Source: Nocardioides sp. W7
Lineage (GTDB): Bacteria; Actinomycetota; Actinomycetes; Propionibacteriales; Nocardioidaceae
Length of the DNA stretch: 64,000 nucleotides
Direction of reading: 5' to 3'
Assembly (NCBI RefSeq): GCF_022919075.1
Contig: NZ_CP095078.1
Coordinates: 1,612,001-1,676,000, forward strand
The position numbers were made by a program, and so were the translations under genes. Position 1 is the first letter of the stretch; every line of letters begins with the position of its first letter. Below, piece after piece: positions 35,484-43,592 of the stretch. The notes beneath the pieces were generated by a model. It was given only the letters and a program-made list of their open reading frames with translations. It made no database searches and had not been told where the DNA came from.

Positions 35484-37115
35484 GTGAATGATCTGGAATG
35501 CACCCCCGACCGCGCCGCACCCACCGTCGACCCCCTCGATGTCCTGGTGGTCGGGGCCGGTTTCGCCGGCATGTACGCGATGATCCAGGTCCGGCGCAGC
35601 GGCCGGACGGTGCTCGGCCTCGAGGCGGCCGACGGCGTGGGCGGGGTCTGGTTCTGGAACCGCTACCCCGGCGCCCGGTGTGACGTGGAGAGCCTGGACT
35701 ACTCCTACTCCTTCGACGAGGAGCTGCAGCAGGAGTGGGTGTGGTCGGAGCGCTACGCGACCCAGCCGGAGATCCGCAGGTACGCCGAGCACGTCGCCGA
35801 CCGCTTCGACCTCTACCGCGACCTCCGGCTCGGTGTCCGCGTGACGAGCGCGGCCTTCGACGAGACGACCGCCCTGTGGACCGTGCGGACCGACACCGGC
35901 GACGTGCACCGGGCCCACTACGTCCTCTTCGCGACCGGCAGCCTCTCGACGCCGAACGTCCCGCCGATTCCCGGCCTGGACAGCTTCGCCGGCCGCATCC
36001 TGCTGACCGCCGAGTGGCCCGAGGGCGTCGACCTGACCGGCCAGCGGGTGGGTGTCGTCGGCACCGGCGCCTCGGGCATCCAGGCGATCCCGATCATCGC
36101 GGGGGTGGCCGAGCGGCTCACCGTCTTCCAGCGCTCGCCGAACTTCAGCGTGCCGGTGCTCAACCGCGACCTCCCGCCCGAGCGGCTCGAGGAGGAGAAG
36201 CGCAACTACGGCCACCGGCGGGCCGTCTCCCGGGCCAGCGGCGGCGGGTCGATGCACCAGGCCTACCCGAAGGCCTTCGAGGACATCGACGACGAGGAGC
36301 GCCGGGCCGCGTTCGAGGCCGGCTGGGCCACCGGCGGGGTGCTGTTCGGGAAGGTCTTCGACAACCAGATGACCGACCCCGTGGTCAACGCCGCGGCGCG
36401 CGACTTCGCCGTGGAGAAGATCCGCTCGGTCGTGCGGGACCCGCAGGTGGCCGAGGACCTGATCCCCGCCGACCACCCGATCGGCACCAAGCGGATCTGC
36501 ACCGACAGCGGGTACTACGAGACCTTCAACCGCGACAACGTCGAGCTGGTCAACCTGCGCCGTGAGCCCATCACCGAGATCACCGGCTGGGGCATCAAGA
36601 CCACGACCGGCTCCTACGAGCTCGACGTGCTGGTGCTGGCCACCGGCTTCGACGCTCTCACCGGCGCGCTGACCCGGGTCGACCTGCGCGGTCCTCGTGG
36701 CGACGTGCTGGCGGAGGCCTGGGCCGACGGTCCCGAGACCCTGCTGGGCCTGCTCGTCCCGGGCTTCCCGAACCTGTTCACCCTGCACGGCCCCGGCAGT
36801 CCGTCGGTCTTCGCCAACATGGTGATGGGCGCCGAGCACCAGGTCGACTGGGTGCTGGAGCTGATCGAGCACGCCGAGGCGGGCGGTCACACCAGGGTCG
36901 AGGCCCGGCCCGACGCGGCGACCGCGTGGACCGAGCACGTCGACCAGGTCGCCCACGGGACGCTCTTCCCGCAGGCCGACTCGTGGTACTCCGGCGCCAA
37001 CATCGAGGGCAAGGCGCAGAGCTTCATGCCCTACCTCGGCGGGTTCAAGGGCTACACCGACCGGTGCGCGGAGGTGCGCGACGCCGGCTACGCCGGGATC
37101 GTCCTCTCCTCCTGA
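35484..37115 (+). CDS. Baeyer-Villiger-type flavin monooxygenase with altered fingerprint
   Basis: 543 residues from GTG 35484; ATG 35460 is the alternative. FAD motif GAGFAGMYA (about 29), the BVMO marker GGVWFWNRYPGARCD (about 55-69) and NADPH motif GTGASGIQ (about 193) are typical of CHMO/steroid monooxygenases that insert oxygen next to a ketone. The second fingerprint FxGxxxHxxxWP reads FAGRILLTAEWP, with Leu174 in place of His. That His affects NADPH-dependent turnover in known members, so activity may be changed. No ribosome site; the promoter predicts a leaderless message. Steroid ketone substrate is inferred. Confidence 0.82.
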   Translation: MNDLECTPDRAAPTVDPLDVLVVGAGFAGMYAMIQVRRSGRTVLGLEAADGVGGVWFWNRYPGARCDVESLDYSYSFDEELQQEWVWSERYATQPEIRRYAEHVADRFDLYRDLRLGVRVTSAAFDETTALWTVRTDTGDVHRAHYVLFATGSLSTPNVPPIPGLDSFAGRILLTAEWPEGVDLTGQRVGVVGTGASGIQAIPIIAGVAERLTVFQRSPNFSVPVLNRDLPPERLEEEKRNYGHRRAVSRASGGGSMHQAYPKAFEDIDDEERRAAFEAGWATGGVLFGKVFDNQMTDPVVNAAARDFAVEKIRSVVRDPQVAEDLIPADHPIGTKRICTDSGYYETFNRDNVELVNLRREPITEITGWGIKTTTGSYELDVLVLATGFDALTGALTRVDLRGPRGDVLAEAWADGPETLLGLLVPGFPNLFTLHGPGSPSVFANMVMGAEHQVDWVLELIEHAEAGGHTRVEARPDAATAWTEHVDQVAHGTLFPQADSWYSGANIEGKAQSFMPYLGGFKGYTDRCAEVRDAGYAGIVLSS

Positions 37116-37152
37116 GGCCCTCGGGTGCCGGCGCGCGCCGCTCCCGCGGGAC

Positions 37153-37932
37153 TCACCAGTCCTGCCACGGGATGATGGTGCGCACCGGCGTGGAGAGCAG
37201 TACGTCGGTGCCCGCACCCGAGGGATCGCCCTCGCCTGCGTCCGTCAGCGCCTGCTCCGCGGCCCGGATCCGCTCGGTGGTCTCGAGGGGCTCGCCGTCG
37301 AGGTAGACCAGGCGCAGCCGCAGCGAGCTGGGCGCGTGCACGTTGGTGTCCTTCATCGGCAGCGTCGTGTGCTTCTGGTGGTGGGAGAAGCTGAAGGTCC
37401 AGGCGCCGGCGACGCCGTCGAGGTCCAGGAGGGCCGGGATCAGCCGGCGGTCCTCCCAGGTGTGCCGGGCGTGGGTGGCCGCGCTGTGGTGGTCCTCGTG
37501 GCGGGTGAGGGTGACGTGCAGGCCGCGGTTGGGTCGGAAGGGCAGCACCTCGGGGCTGACCAGGGCCGAGGCGGCGGCGTACCCCTTCACGGGGCGGAAG
37601 AAGCCCAGCAGGTTGCGGTGCACCCCGGGCAGCAGCGGGCCGCGCCCCCACTGGAAGGAGTCCTCGCCGAGCCGGTCCCAGGCGCCGACCGACTCCTCGA
37701 GGGGCGAGCGGAACCAGTACATGGCGACGTAGTCGGTCTCGGCGTGCGTGGCGTCGGTGCCGGTACCGACCGCCTTGTAGTCCTCCGGCCGACCCCACCG
37801 GTCGCCCCAGGCCACCCCGGGGAGGGCCAGGTTCTCCGGGCGGTGGTCCAGCTGGTGCCACTGGTTGTAGACGCGGTGGTCCGCGGGGGTCGCGTCGCTC
37901 AGCGTGACGAACGAGAAGAAGGCCAGGTCCAT
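37153..37932 (-). CDS. Conserved protein of steroid-type clusters, unknown function
   Basis: 259 residues, soluble, rich in His and Trp (YNQWHQLDHRPENLALPGVAWGDRW near the start, FSFSHHQKHTTLPMKDTN near 180). The two halves each have the strand-helix-strand pattern of dimeric alpha/beta-barrel (EthD-like) domains, but I cannot assign it. It heads a minus-strand unit of two SDRs only if transcription continues; the 46-base gap to the SDR downstream allows that. No catalytic motif is recognised. Confidence 0.65.
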   Translation of the reverse strand: MDLAFFSFVTLSDATPADHRVYNQWHQLDHRPENLALPGVAWGDRWGRPEDYKAVGTGTDATHAETDYVAMYWFRSPLEESVGAWDRLGEDSFQWGRGPLLPGVHRNLLGFFRPVKGYAAASALVSPEVLPFRPNRGLHVTLTRHEDHHSAATHARHTWEDRRLIPALLDLDGVAGAWTFSFSHHQKHTTLPMKDTNVHAPSSLRLRLVYLDGEPLETTERIRAAEQALTDAGEGDPSGAGTDVLLSTPVRTIIPWQDW

Positions 37933-37978
37933 GACGTCTACCTATCGGGAGTAGGGGGAGGTTGTCGGTCGGGCCGGC

Positions 37979-38767
37979 TCACTGGGTGACGGTCCAGCCG
38001 CCGTCCACGGGCAGGAGGACCCCGTTGACGTAGGCGGCGAGGGGCGAGAGCAGGAACAGGATGGCCAGGGCCATGTCGTCGGCGGAGCCCATCCGGCGCA
38101 GCGGGATCCGGCCTAGGATGTGCTGTCCGGCCTCGGAGTCGGCGTAGCCGGCGAGCCGGGGGGTGTCGGTCATCCCGGGCGCCACGCCGTTGCTGCGGAA
38201 CTCCCCGGCCCGGTGGGCCGCGAGGTGCCGGACGTAGCCCATCACCGCGGCCTTGGACGCGGAGTACCAGTCGCTCTCCGTGCCGACGAGGTTGCCGGCC
38301 ACGGAGGTGGTGGCGACCATCGCGGCGCCCTCCGGCAGACCGGTGGCCGCCCAGGTCTCGGTCATCCGCCGGACGCTGCCGACGCTGATCCGCACCGCCT
38401 CGTCGAACTCCAGCGGCACCGAGGACGGCGGACCGGCGTTGTTGGCCAGGTAGCGGGCGGGGCCGAACCTCCCGGCGAGCTCGGCGAAGCCGTCTCGGAC
38501 CGTGGCCTCGTCGGAGACGTCCCCGACGACCGTCATCACCTCGCCGCCCGTGGCCCCGATCTCTTCGGCCAGGGTCGCCAGCGGCCCGGCCTGCAGGTCC
38601 CAGGCCGAGACGCGCAGTCCCATCCGCGCGGCGTTCAGGGCCACGGCACGTCCGATTCCGGATGCAGCGCCCGTCACCAGCAGGGTGTCGCCCCGGGTGA
38701 AGCCCAGGTCGACGCGGTCCTGCGTGGTGGGGTCCAGGGGTCGTCCCCGACCCGGCTGCCCGGTCAT
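37979..38767 (-). CDS. Short-chain dehydrogenase/reductase
   Basis: 262 residues with a 25-residue N-terminal extension. TGAASGIG cofactor motif (about 33-40), WDLQ after strand 2 suggesting NAD, ANNAG, Ser in ATTSVAG, and YSASK with catalytic Tyr and Lys are intact. The C-terminus ends with the usual VDGGWTVTQ. It overlaps the start of the gene downstream-of-start neighbour at 38767 by one base (stop/start contact). Likely one operon with the SDR at 38767-39534. Substrate unknown; steroid-ring intermediates are the contextual guess. Confidence 0.85.
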   Translation of the reverse strand: MTGQPGRGRPLDPTTQDRVDLGFTRGDTLLVTGAASGIGRAVALNAARMGLRVSAWDLQAGPLATLAEEIGATGGEVMTVVGDVSDEATVRDGFAELAGRFGPARYLANNAGPPSSVPLEFDEAVRISVGSVRRMTETWAATGLPEGAAMVATTSVAGNLVGTESDWYSASKAAVMGYVRHLAAHRAGEFRSNGVAPGMTDTPRLAGYADSEAGQHILGRIPLRRMGSADDMALAILFLLSPLAAYVNGVLLPVDGGWTVTQ

Positions 38768-39534
38768 CAGACGCCGTACCCGCCGTCGACGTCGAGCTTC
38801 TGCCCGGTGATGAAGCCCGCCTTGTCGGAGGCCAGGAAGCCGACCGCCTCGGCGATGTCGACGGCCGTGCCGAACGTGCGCAGCGGGATGTTGGAGCGGG
38901 CCACGGCCAGGGCGCGCTCGTCCAGGTCGCCGGAGGCGATGAGCCGCTCGGCCATCCCGTCGGTCAGCATCCCCGGACCCACGCAGTTGACGCGGACGCC
39001 GAAGCGGCCCTCCTCGGCGGCGAACGCCCGGACCAGTGCCTCCACCGCGGCCTTCGGCGCCGAGGAGAGACCATCGCGGGTGGGGTAGCGCGAGGTGGCC
39101 GCCGTGGTGACGGCGGTCATGGAGCCCCGGGTGGCTCGCAGCGAGGGGAGCAGGGCGTGCATGAGGTTGAAGAACGCCTTGGCGTCGGAGTCGAGCTGCT
39201 GGGAGAACTGCGCGGGCCCGACGCGGGAGAGGTGCACCATCGGGACGTGCGGACCGGCCGCGTGCACCGCCACGGAGACGTCACCCAGGTCCCGGACCAG
39301 CGCCTCGAGCGTGGACGCGACCGCGTCGCCGTCGGCGAGGTCGACCGCCTCGACGTGCACCACCCGGTCGCCGAGCTCCTCGACGAGGTCGTCGGGACGG
39401 CTGCTGCGGGTCAGCAGGGCCAGGCGGTGCCCGTCCTCGGCGAGACGGCGGCAGATCGCGCGACCCAGGCCCCCGCTCGCCCCGGTCACCAGGGCCAGCC
39501 GGGGGGAGGTCGAGGGTGCTGGGGTCTCGGTCAT
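38767..39534 (-). CDS. SDR-family protein lacking the catalytic tyrosine
   Basis: 255 residues. The cofactor motif TGASGGLG (about 17-24) and the C-terminal GQKLDVDGGYGV are normal. At the active site YxxxK reads Ser157-x3-Lys161 (in GLSSAPKAAVEAL), so the catalytic Tyr is missing. A Tyr occurs 11 residues earlier (SRYPTRD), which is probably not equivalent. Redox activity is doubtful. It could be a regulatory or non-redox SDR, or use another acid. Co-directional and adjacent to the SDR 37979-38767. Confidence 0.8.
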   Translation of the reverse strand: MTETPAPSTSPRLALVTGASGGLGRAICRRLAEDGHRLALLTRSSRPDDLVEELGDRVVHVEAVDLADGDAVASTLEALVRDLGDVSVAVHAAGPHVPMVHLSRVGPAQFSQQLDSDAKAFFNLMHALLPSLRATRGSMTAVTTAATSRYPTRDGLSSAPKAAVEALVRAFAAEEGRFGVRVNCVGPGMLTDGMAERLIASGDLDERALAVARSNIPLRTFGTAVDIAEAVGFLASDKAGFITGQKLDVDGGYGV

Positions 39535-39584
39535 GCGGGCGCCTCCGTGGGTCCTTGGCAGCTGATGCGGGTCATGTCGTCTCC

Positions 39585-40043
39585 TCAGCGGTGCGCGGAG
39601 ATCCGTTGGGTGTGGATGAAGTCGAGCCGGAGCTCGCGCCGTCGGATCCGCCAGACGCCCGACTCCCGGACGTAGGTGTCGTCGTAGTGCAGGTGCCAGA
39701 CCACGTCCCGCTCACCGTCGAGGTGGTGGGCCACGCAGGCGACCCGACCGACGGCGCGGTTGTCGTCGAGGGCGTCGTACACCTCGCCGACGAGCTGGTG
39801 CGAGGTCAGCATGAGGCCGGCCAGGACCGACAGGTGCTCGGCGATGGCCGCCCGGCCGCGCAGCTCCAGATGGGGCTCGAGCCGCTCCGGCGGGGTCGGC
39901 ACCACCAGCTCGCCGTCCTCGGCGAACAGCTCGGCCAGGTCGCTGGTACGACGCTGGTCGGCCAGCGCGGCGTACCGGTGCACCAGATCGCCGAGAGCGA
40001 GCCTCAACGCCGCTGGATCCTGAGGAGCGCTCACGTCAGACAT
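39585..40043 (-). CDS. SnoaL-like (NTF2-fold) protein
   Basis: 152 residues with the cone-shaped NTF2/SnoaL pattern: LVHRYAALADQRRTSDLAELFAEDGELV, then LSVLAGLMLTSHQLVGEVYDAL, VAHHLDGERDVVWHLHYDDTYVRESGVWRI. Such proteins include isomerases and hydrolases of polyketide and steroid metabolism (ketosteroid isomerase shares the fold), and Asp/His residues in the pocket (TSH, HHLDG) allow catalysis. It overlaps the thioesterase stop by 8 bases and is followed by the SDRs. Exact function unknown. Confidence 0.78.
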   Translation of the reverse strand: MSDVSAPQDPAALRLALGDLVHRYAALADQRRTSDLAELFAEDGELVVPTPPERLEPHLELRGRAAIAEHLSVLAGLMLTSHQLVGEVYDALDDNRAVGRVACVAHHLDGERDVVWHLHYDDTYVRESGVWRIRRRELRLDFIHTQRISAHR

Positions 40044-40500
40044 GCTCGTCCTCCTGCTCCAGCGCGACGCCGCGCGCCCAGCTGTCCAGGTGGCGCTGCA
40101 GGATCGCCGGGATCGGTGTCGCCGCGCCGGCCGGCGTGACGGTCACGACGGTGATCAGCGCCTGGGCGACCAGGACGCCGTCGCTGGTGCGCACCATGTG
40201 GTGGACCATGTCGAAGGAGCCCTTGCCGACCCGGCCCACGCGCAGCTCGATCCGGATCTCGTCGAAGAGACCGACCGGTACGAGGTAGTCGCACTCGGTG
40301 TGGCAGGTCACCGACCAGAAGCCGTGCCGCTCGCTGAGCTGGTCCTGGCGCAGATCGTTGAGGAAGAACCACTCGCTCTGCATCCGCTCCATCCACGGGA
40401 ACCACGCCCCGTAGTAGAGGATGCCGGCGGGATCGGTGTCGGCGTAGCTGAGCCGGAAGGTCAGTGAATGCAGGGCCGGCGTGCTGGGTGGTGCTGGCAT
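40036..40500 (-). CDS. Acyl-CoA thioesterase of the 4-hydroxybenzoyl-CoA thioesterase family
   Basis: 154 residues, single hotdog fold. The catalytic loop DTDPAGILYYGAWFPWMER (about 15-33) has the Asp-x-D-x-x-G/Y pattern of YbgC/4HBT enzymes. It likely releases a free acid from an acyl-CoA in the steroid pathway or rescues CoA. ATG 40500 is chosen with AGGAGAG upstream. It is 8 bases after the SDR gene and overlaps the SnoaL gene, forming an operon starting at the operator 41326-41339. Confidence 0.88.
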   Translation of the reverse strand: MPAPPSTPALHSLTFRLSYADTDPAGILYYGAWFPWMERMQSEWFFLNDLRQDQLSERHGFWSVTCHTECDYLVPVGLFDEIRIELRVGRVGKGSFDMVHHMVRTSDGVLVAQALITVVTVTPAGAATPIPAILQRHLDSWARGVALEQEDEHV

Positions 40501-40508
40501 GGCTCTCC

Positions 40509-41318
40509 TCAGGCGTGCAGGGGGAAGTTGGTCCAGCCCTTGCCGTCGACCCGGGCGTACCACCCGGACGCCGCGAGGGTGCCCCCGTCGACGGGGATGG
40601 TGTGGCCGGTCAGGTAGGACGCGGCATCGGAGGAGAGGAACTCGATCACGGCGGCGTACTCCTCGACCCGACCGAAGCGACCCAGCGGCACCCAGGTGGG
40701 GATGAGGGCCGGGTCCTTGCCGTTGAGCATCAGCGCGGCCGGGGTCTGCTCGCTGTCGGCCAGGTCGGGTGCGATGGCGTTGACCCGGATGCCGTGGCGG
40801 CCCACCTCCACGGACAGGCTCTTGGTGAACGCCGAGACGCCGGCGTTGTACGCCGAGTAGACGGCGTTGCCGGGGATGCCCCGGAAGGCCTCGACGGTCG
40901 AGTTGTTCACGATCGCCGCGCCGCCGCCCTGCTCGATCAGGTGCGGCAGTGCCGCGTGGGTCAGCCGCAGCACGTGGAGGAGGTTGAGCTCGTGCAGTCG
41001 CTCCCACTGCTCCGGACGGCTGCGCAGGAAGTCCTTGGACGCGGGTCGGAAGTCGCCGACGTTGTTGATCAGGACGTCGATGCGCCCGGTGATCCCGAGC
41101 GCGGTCTCCACGACGCGCGCCACGACGTCGGGCTCGACGATGTCGCCGACCACGACGACACAGCTGCCCCCGGCGGCGACGATCTCGTCCCGGGTCGCCG
41201 CGGCCGCGTCCCCGTCGATGTCGTTGAGCACCACGGTGTCCCCGCGGGCCGCGAGACGTCGCGAGGTGGCCCCGCCGATACCGAGTGCGCCCCCGCTGAC
41301 AATGCTCACTCTGCTCAT
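40509..41318 (-). CDS. SDR-family protein with Asn in place of the catalytic lysine
   Basis: 269 residues. Cofactor motif SGGALGIG (about 8-15), Asp in LNDIDGD suggesting NAD, NNVG and Ser in NNSTVEA are present. The active site reads Tyr154-x3-Asn158 (AVYSAYNAGVSAF) instead of YxxxK. The protein resembles a mycobacterial SDR of the KstR2 gene group (Rv3549c-like, from memory). It is the first gene of the thioesterase-SnoaL operon. A TAGGTT -10 box 6 bases before ATG predicts a leaderless message under the operator at 41326-41339. Confidence 0.82.
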   Translation of the reverse strand: MSRVSIVSGGALGIGGATSRRLAARGDTVVLNDIDGDAAAATRDEIVAAGGSCVVVVGDIVEPDVVARVVETALGITGRIDVLINNVGDFRPASKDFLRSRPEQWERLHELNLLHVLRLTHAALPHLIEQGGGAAIVNNSTVEAFRGIPGNAVYSAYNAGVSAFTKSLSVEVGRHGIRVNAIAPDLADSEQTPAALMLNGKDPALIPTWVPLGRFGRVEEYAAVIEFLSSDAASYLTGHTIPVDGGTLAASGWYARVDGKGWTNFPLHA

Positions 41319-41325
41319 TTTGACA

Positions 41326-41339
41326 ACCTAGCACTTGGT
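41326..41339 (-). promoter_or_regulatory. KstR2-type operator (one mismatch)
   Basis: ACCTAGCACTTGGT fits AnCAAGnnCTTGnT with one change. On the minus strand the altered half forms TAGGTT (41325-41330), a -10 box 6 bases from the SDR ATG, so repressor and polymerase sites coincide. Confidence 0.7.
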
Positions 41340-41466
41340 TGGTTCATGTCCAGGGTGTGCGACGTCTCGCGCGCGATGGGGGAGTGGGCCGGTGATGGGT
41401 CCAGAGGTTCAGTGGCGCGTTCCACGACTGCTGCTCGCGGATCGGCTCTTCCTGTACGGTAGAGCA

Positions 41467-41480
41467 ACCTAGCACTTGTT
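41467..41480 (+). promoter_or_regulatory. KstR2-type operator (one mismatch)
   Basis: ACCTAGCACTTGTT, almost identical to the site at 41326-41339, lies 35 bases before the ATG of the plus-strand SDR and should control the SDR-thiolase pair. Confidence 0.7.
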
Positions 41481-41515
41481 TGGTACGAATCATCCCGCAG
41501 AGAAGAGGCAGACCC

Positions 41516-42286
41516 ATGGCGTTCACCATCGACCTGACCGACCAGGTCGTCCTGGTCACCGGCGGCGCACGCGGCGTCGGCGAGGGGATCGTGCGGACCT
41601 ACCTGGCTGCCGGGGCGCACGTCGAGATCTGCGGTCGCAGCACGCCCGAGAGCCTGAGCGAGGTCGAGGGTCGCAGCTCGCACTTCACGGCCGTGGACGT
41701 CCGCGAGTCCGACCAGGTGTCCGCGTGGATCGAGGACATCGTGTCCCGCCGCGGCCGGATCGACGTCGTGGTCAACAACGCCGGTGGGGCGCCGTACTCC
41801 GACTTCGTCGCGGGGTCGCCGCGCTTCCACGCCAAGATCAACGACCTCAACTTCATGTCCGCCCTGCACGTCATGCACGCGGCGTACCAGCACCTGAAGG
41901 AGGCCGAGCACGGGGTCGTCGTCAACATCACCTCGATCTCGGCCCGCCGCCCGAGCCCCGGCACCGCGGTGTACGGCGCGGCCAAGGCGGCCCTGGAGAG
42001 CCTGACCACCAGCCTCGCCGTCGAGTGGGCCCCGGACATCCGGGTCAACGCCGTGAGCTGTGGCCTGGTCGCCACCCCCGGGTCGGCCGACCACTACGGC
42101 GACGCCGAGCAGTTCGCCAAGGTGGCCGCCACGATCCCGCGCGGCGTCTTCGCCACGCCCGAGGAGGTCGGCCAGGCCTGCCTGCTGCTGACCTCGCCGC
42201 TGGCCAGCCACGTCACCGGCGCGGTGCTCAACGTGGACGGGGGCGGCGAGTGGCCCGCCTTCCTCCAGCACACCCCCAACGCCTGA
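41516..42286 (+). CDS. Short-chain dehydrogenase/reductase (Rv3548c-like)
   Basis: 256 residues. TGGARGVG cofactor motif (about 15-22), NNAGG, Ser in NITSISA and YGAAK (Tyr-x3-Lys) are intact; the protein ends with VDGGGEW. The start ATG at 41516 is supported by AGAAGAGG 7 bases upstream and follows a KstR2-type operator. It resembles the mycobacterial SDR encoded beside the KstR2 genes. It is 31 bases before a thiolase and probably oxidises a 3-hydroxyacyl-CoA whose ketone the thiolase cleaves. Confidence 0.85.
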   Translation: MAFTIDLTDQVVLVTGGARGVGEGIVRTYLAAGAHVEICGRSTPESLSEVEGRSSHFTAVDVRESDQVSAWIEDIVSRRGRIDVVVNNAGGAPYSDFVAGSPRFHAKINDLNFMSALHVMHAAYQHLKEAEHGVVVNITSISARRPSPGTAVYGAAKAALESLTTSLAVEWAPDIRVNAVSCGLVATPGSADHYGDAEQFAKVAATIPRGVFATPEEVGQACLLLTSPLASHVTGAVLNVDGGGEWPAFLQHTPNA

Positions 42287-42317
42287 CTCGTCGTCACCCC
42301 AACCACCAGGAGCTCCC

Positions 42318-43535
42318 GTGCCCGAAGCAGTCATCGTCTCAGCCGCCCGTTCCCCGATCGGGCGTGCCTACAAGGGGTCGCTGAAGGACCTGCGTCCCGA
42401 CGACCTCGGCGCCCAGATCGTCGAGGCCGCGCTGGCCGCCGTACCGGCCCTGGACCGTACGACGGTCGAGGACCTGATGCTCGGCTGCGCCCAGCCGGCC
42501 GGTGAGCAGGCCTACAACCTGGGCCGGATGGTCGCGCTGCGCCTGGGCCTGGACGGGGTGCCCGGCACCACCGTCCACCGCTACTGCGCCTCGTCGCTGC
42601 AGACCACCCGGATGGCCCTGCACGCCATCCGCGCCGGCGAGGGCGACGTCTTCGTCTCGGCCGGGGTCGAGTGCGTCTCGCGCTTCGCCCAGGGCAAGTC
42701 CGACGGGATGCCCGACACCCGCAACCCGGTCTACGCCGAGGCCGCCGAGCGGGGCAAGGAGCGCGCCGAGCGGGGTGAGCCGTGGGTCGACCCGCGCACC
42801 CAGGGCTTCGTGCCCGACGCCTACCTCGCGATGGGGGAGACGGCCGAGAACGTGGCGCAGCTCTTCGACGTCTCGCGCCGGGCCCAGGACGAGTACGCCG
42901 TGCGCAGCCAGAACCTGGCCGAGGCGGCGGCCGACCGGGGCTTCTGGAAGACCGACATCACGCCGGTCGTGCTGGCCGACGGCACCGTGGTCGACACCGA
43001 CGACGGTCCGCGCCGGGGCGTCACGATGGAGAAGGTCTCGTCGATGCAGCCGGTCTTCCGGCCCGACGGCACCGTCACGGCCGCCAACTGCTGCCCGCTC
43101 AACGACGGGGCGGCCGCGCTGGTCATCATGAGCGACACCCGCGCCAAGGAGCTGGGCATCACGCCGCTGGCCCGGATCGTGGCGTCCGGTGTCTCCGCGC
43201 TGAGCCCGGAGATCATGGGCATGGGACCGGTCGAGGCGAGCCGGCAGGCGATCGCCCGGGCCGGGATCTCGATCTCCGACATCGACCTGGTCGAGATGAA
43301 CGAGGCGTTCGCCGCCCAGGTGCTGCCCTCGGTCGACCAGCTCGGTCTCGACCTGGACCGGGTCAACGTCAACGGCGGCGCGATCGCCCTGGGCCACCCC
43401 TTCGGGTCCACCGGCGCGCGGATGGCGACCACCCTGATCCACGGCCTGCAGGAGCGCGACGCCCAGTTCGGTCTCGAGACCATGTGCGCGGCCGGCGGCC
43501 AGGGCATGGCGCTGGTCCTCGAGCGCCTGAGCTGA
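42318..43535 (+). CDS. Thiolase (acetyl-CoA acetyltransferase family)
   Basis: 405 residues of the degradative thiolase family. The nucleophile Cys is in HRYCASSLQTTRMA (about 93), the His in NVNGGAIALGHPFGSTGAR (about 360) and the second Cys in TMCAAGGQGMAL (about 390). It likely performs thiolytic cleavage of a 3-ketoacyl-CoA to release acetyl- or propionyl-CoA. It is not the FadA6 orthologue (which is at 53143) and does not match what I recall of FadA5. Preceded by AGGAGCTCCC; followed by a strong bidirectional hairpin. Confidence 0.9.
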   Translation: MPEAVIVSAARSPIGRAYKGSLKDLRPDDLGAQIVEAALAAVPALDRTTVEDLMLGCAQPAGEQAYNLGRMVALRLGLDGVPGTTVHRYCASSLQTTRMALHAIRAGEGDVFVSAGVECVSRFAQGKSDGMPDTRNPVYAEAAERGKERAERGEPWVDPRTQGFVPDAYLAMGETAENVAQLFDVSRRAQDEYAVRSQNLAEAAADRGFWKTDITPVVLADGTVVDTDDGPRRGVTMEKVSSMQPVFRPDGTVTAANCCPLNDGAAALVIMSDTRAKELGITPLARIVASGVSALSPEIMGMGPVEASRQAIARAGISISDIDLVEMNEAFAAQVLPSVDQLGLDLDRVNVNGGAIALGHPFGSTGARMATTLIHGLQERDAQFGLETMCAAGGQGMALVLERLS

Positions 43536-43545
43536 CGCCCACGAG

Positions 43546-43580
43546 AGAGGCCCCGCCCGGCGTTGCCGGGCGGGGCCTCT
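43546..43580. terminator. Bidirectional terminator between thiolase and fadD3
   Basis: AGAGGCCCCGCCCGGC (43546-43561) is perfectly complementary to 43565-43580 with a GTT loop. It lies between convergent stops. Confidence 0.88.
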
Positions 43581-43592
43581 TCCGCGTGCCGA

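Noticed and set aside
42318..43535. FadA5 orthologue
   Set aside because: The nucleophile loop (RYCASSLQTT) and the central region do not match what I recall of FadA5, so only the family name is given.
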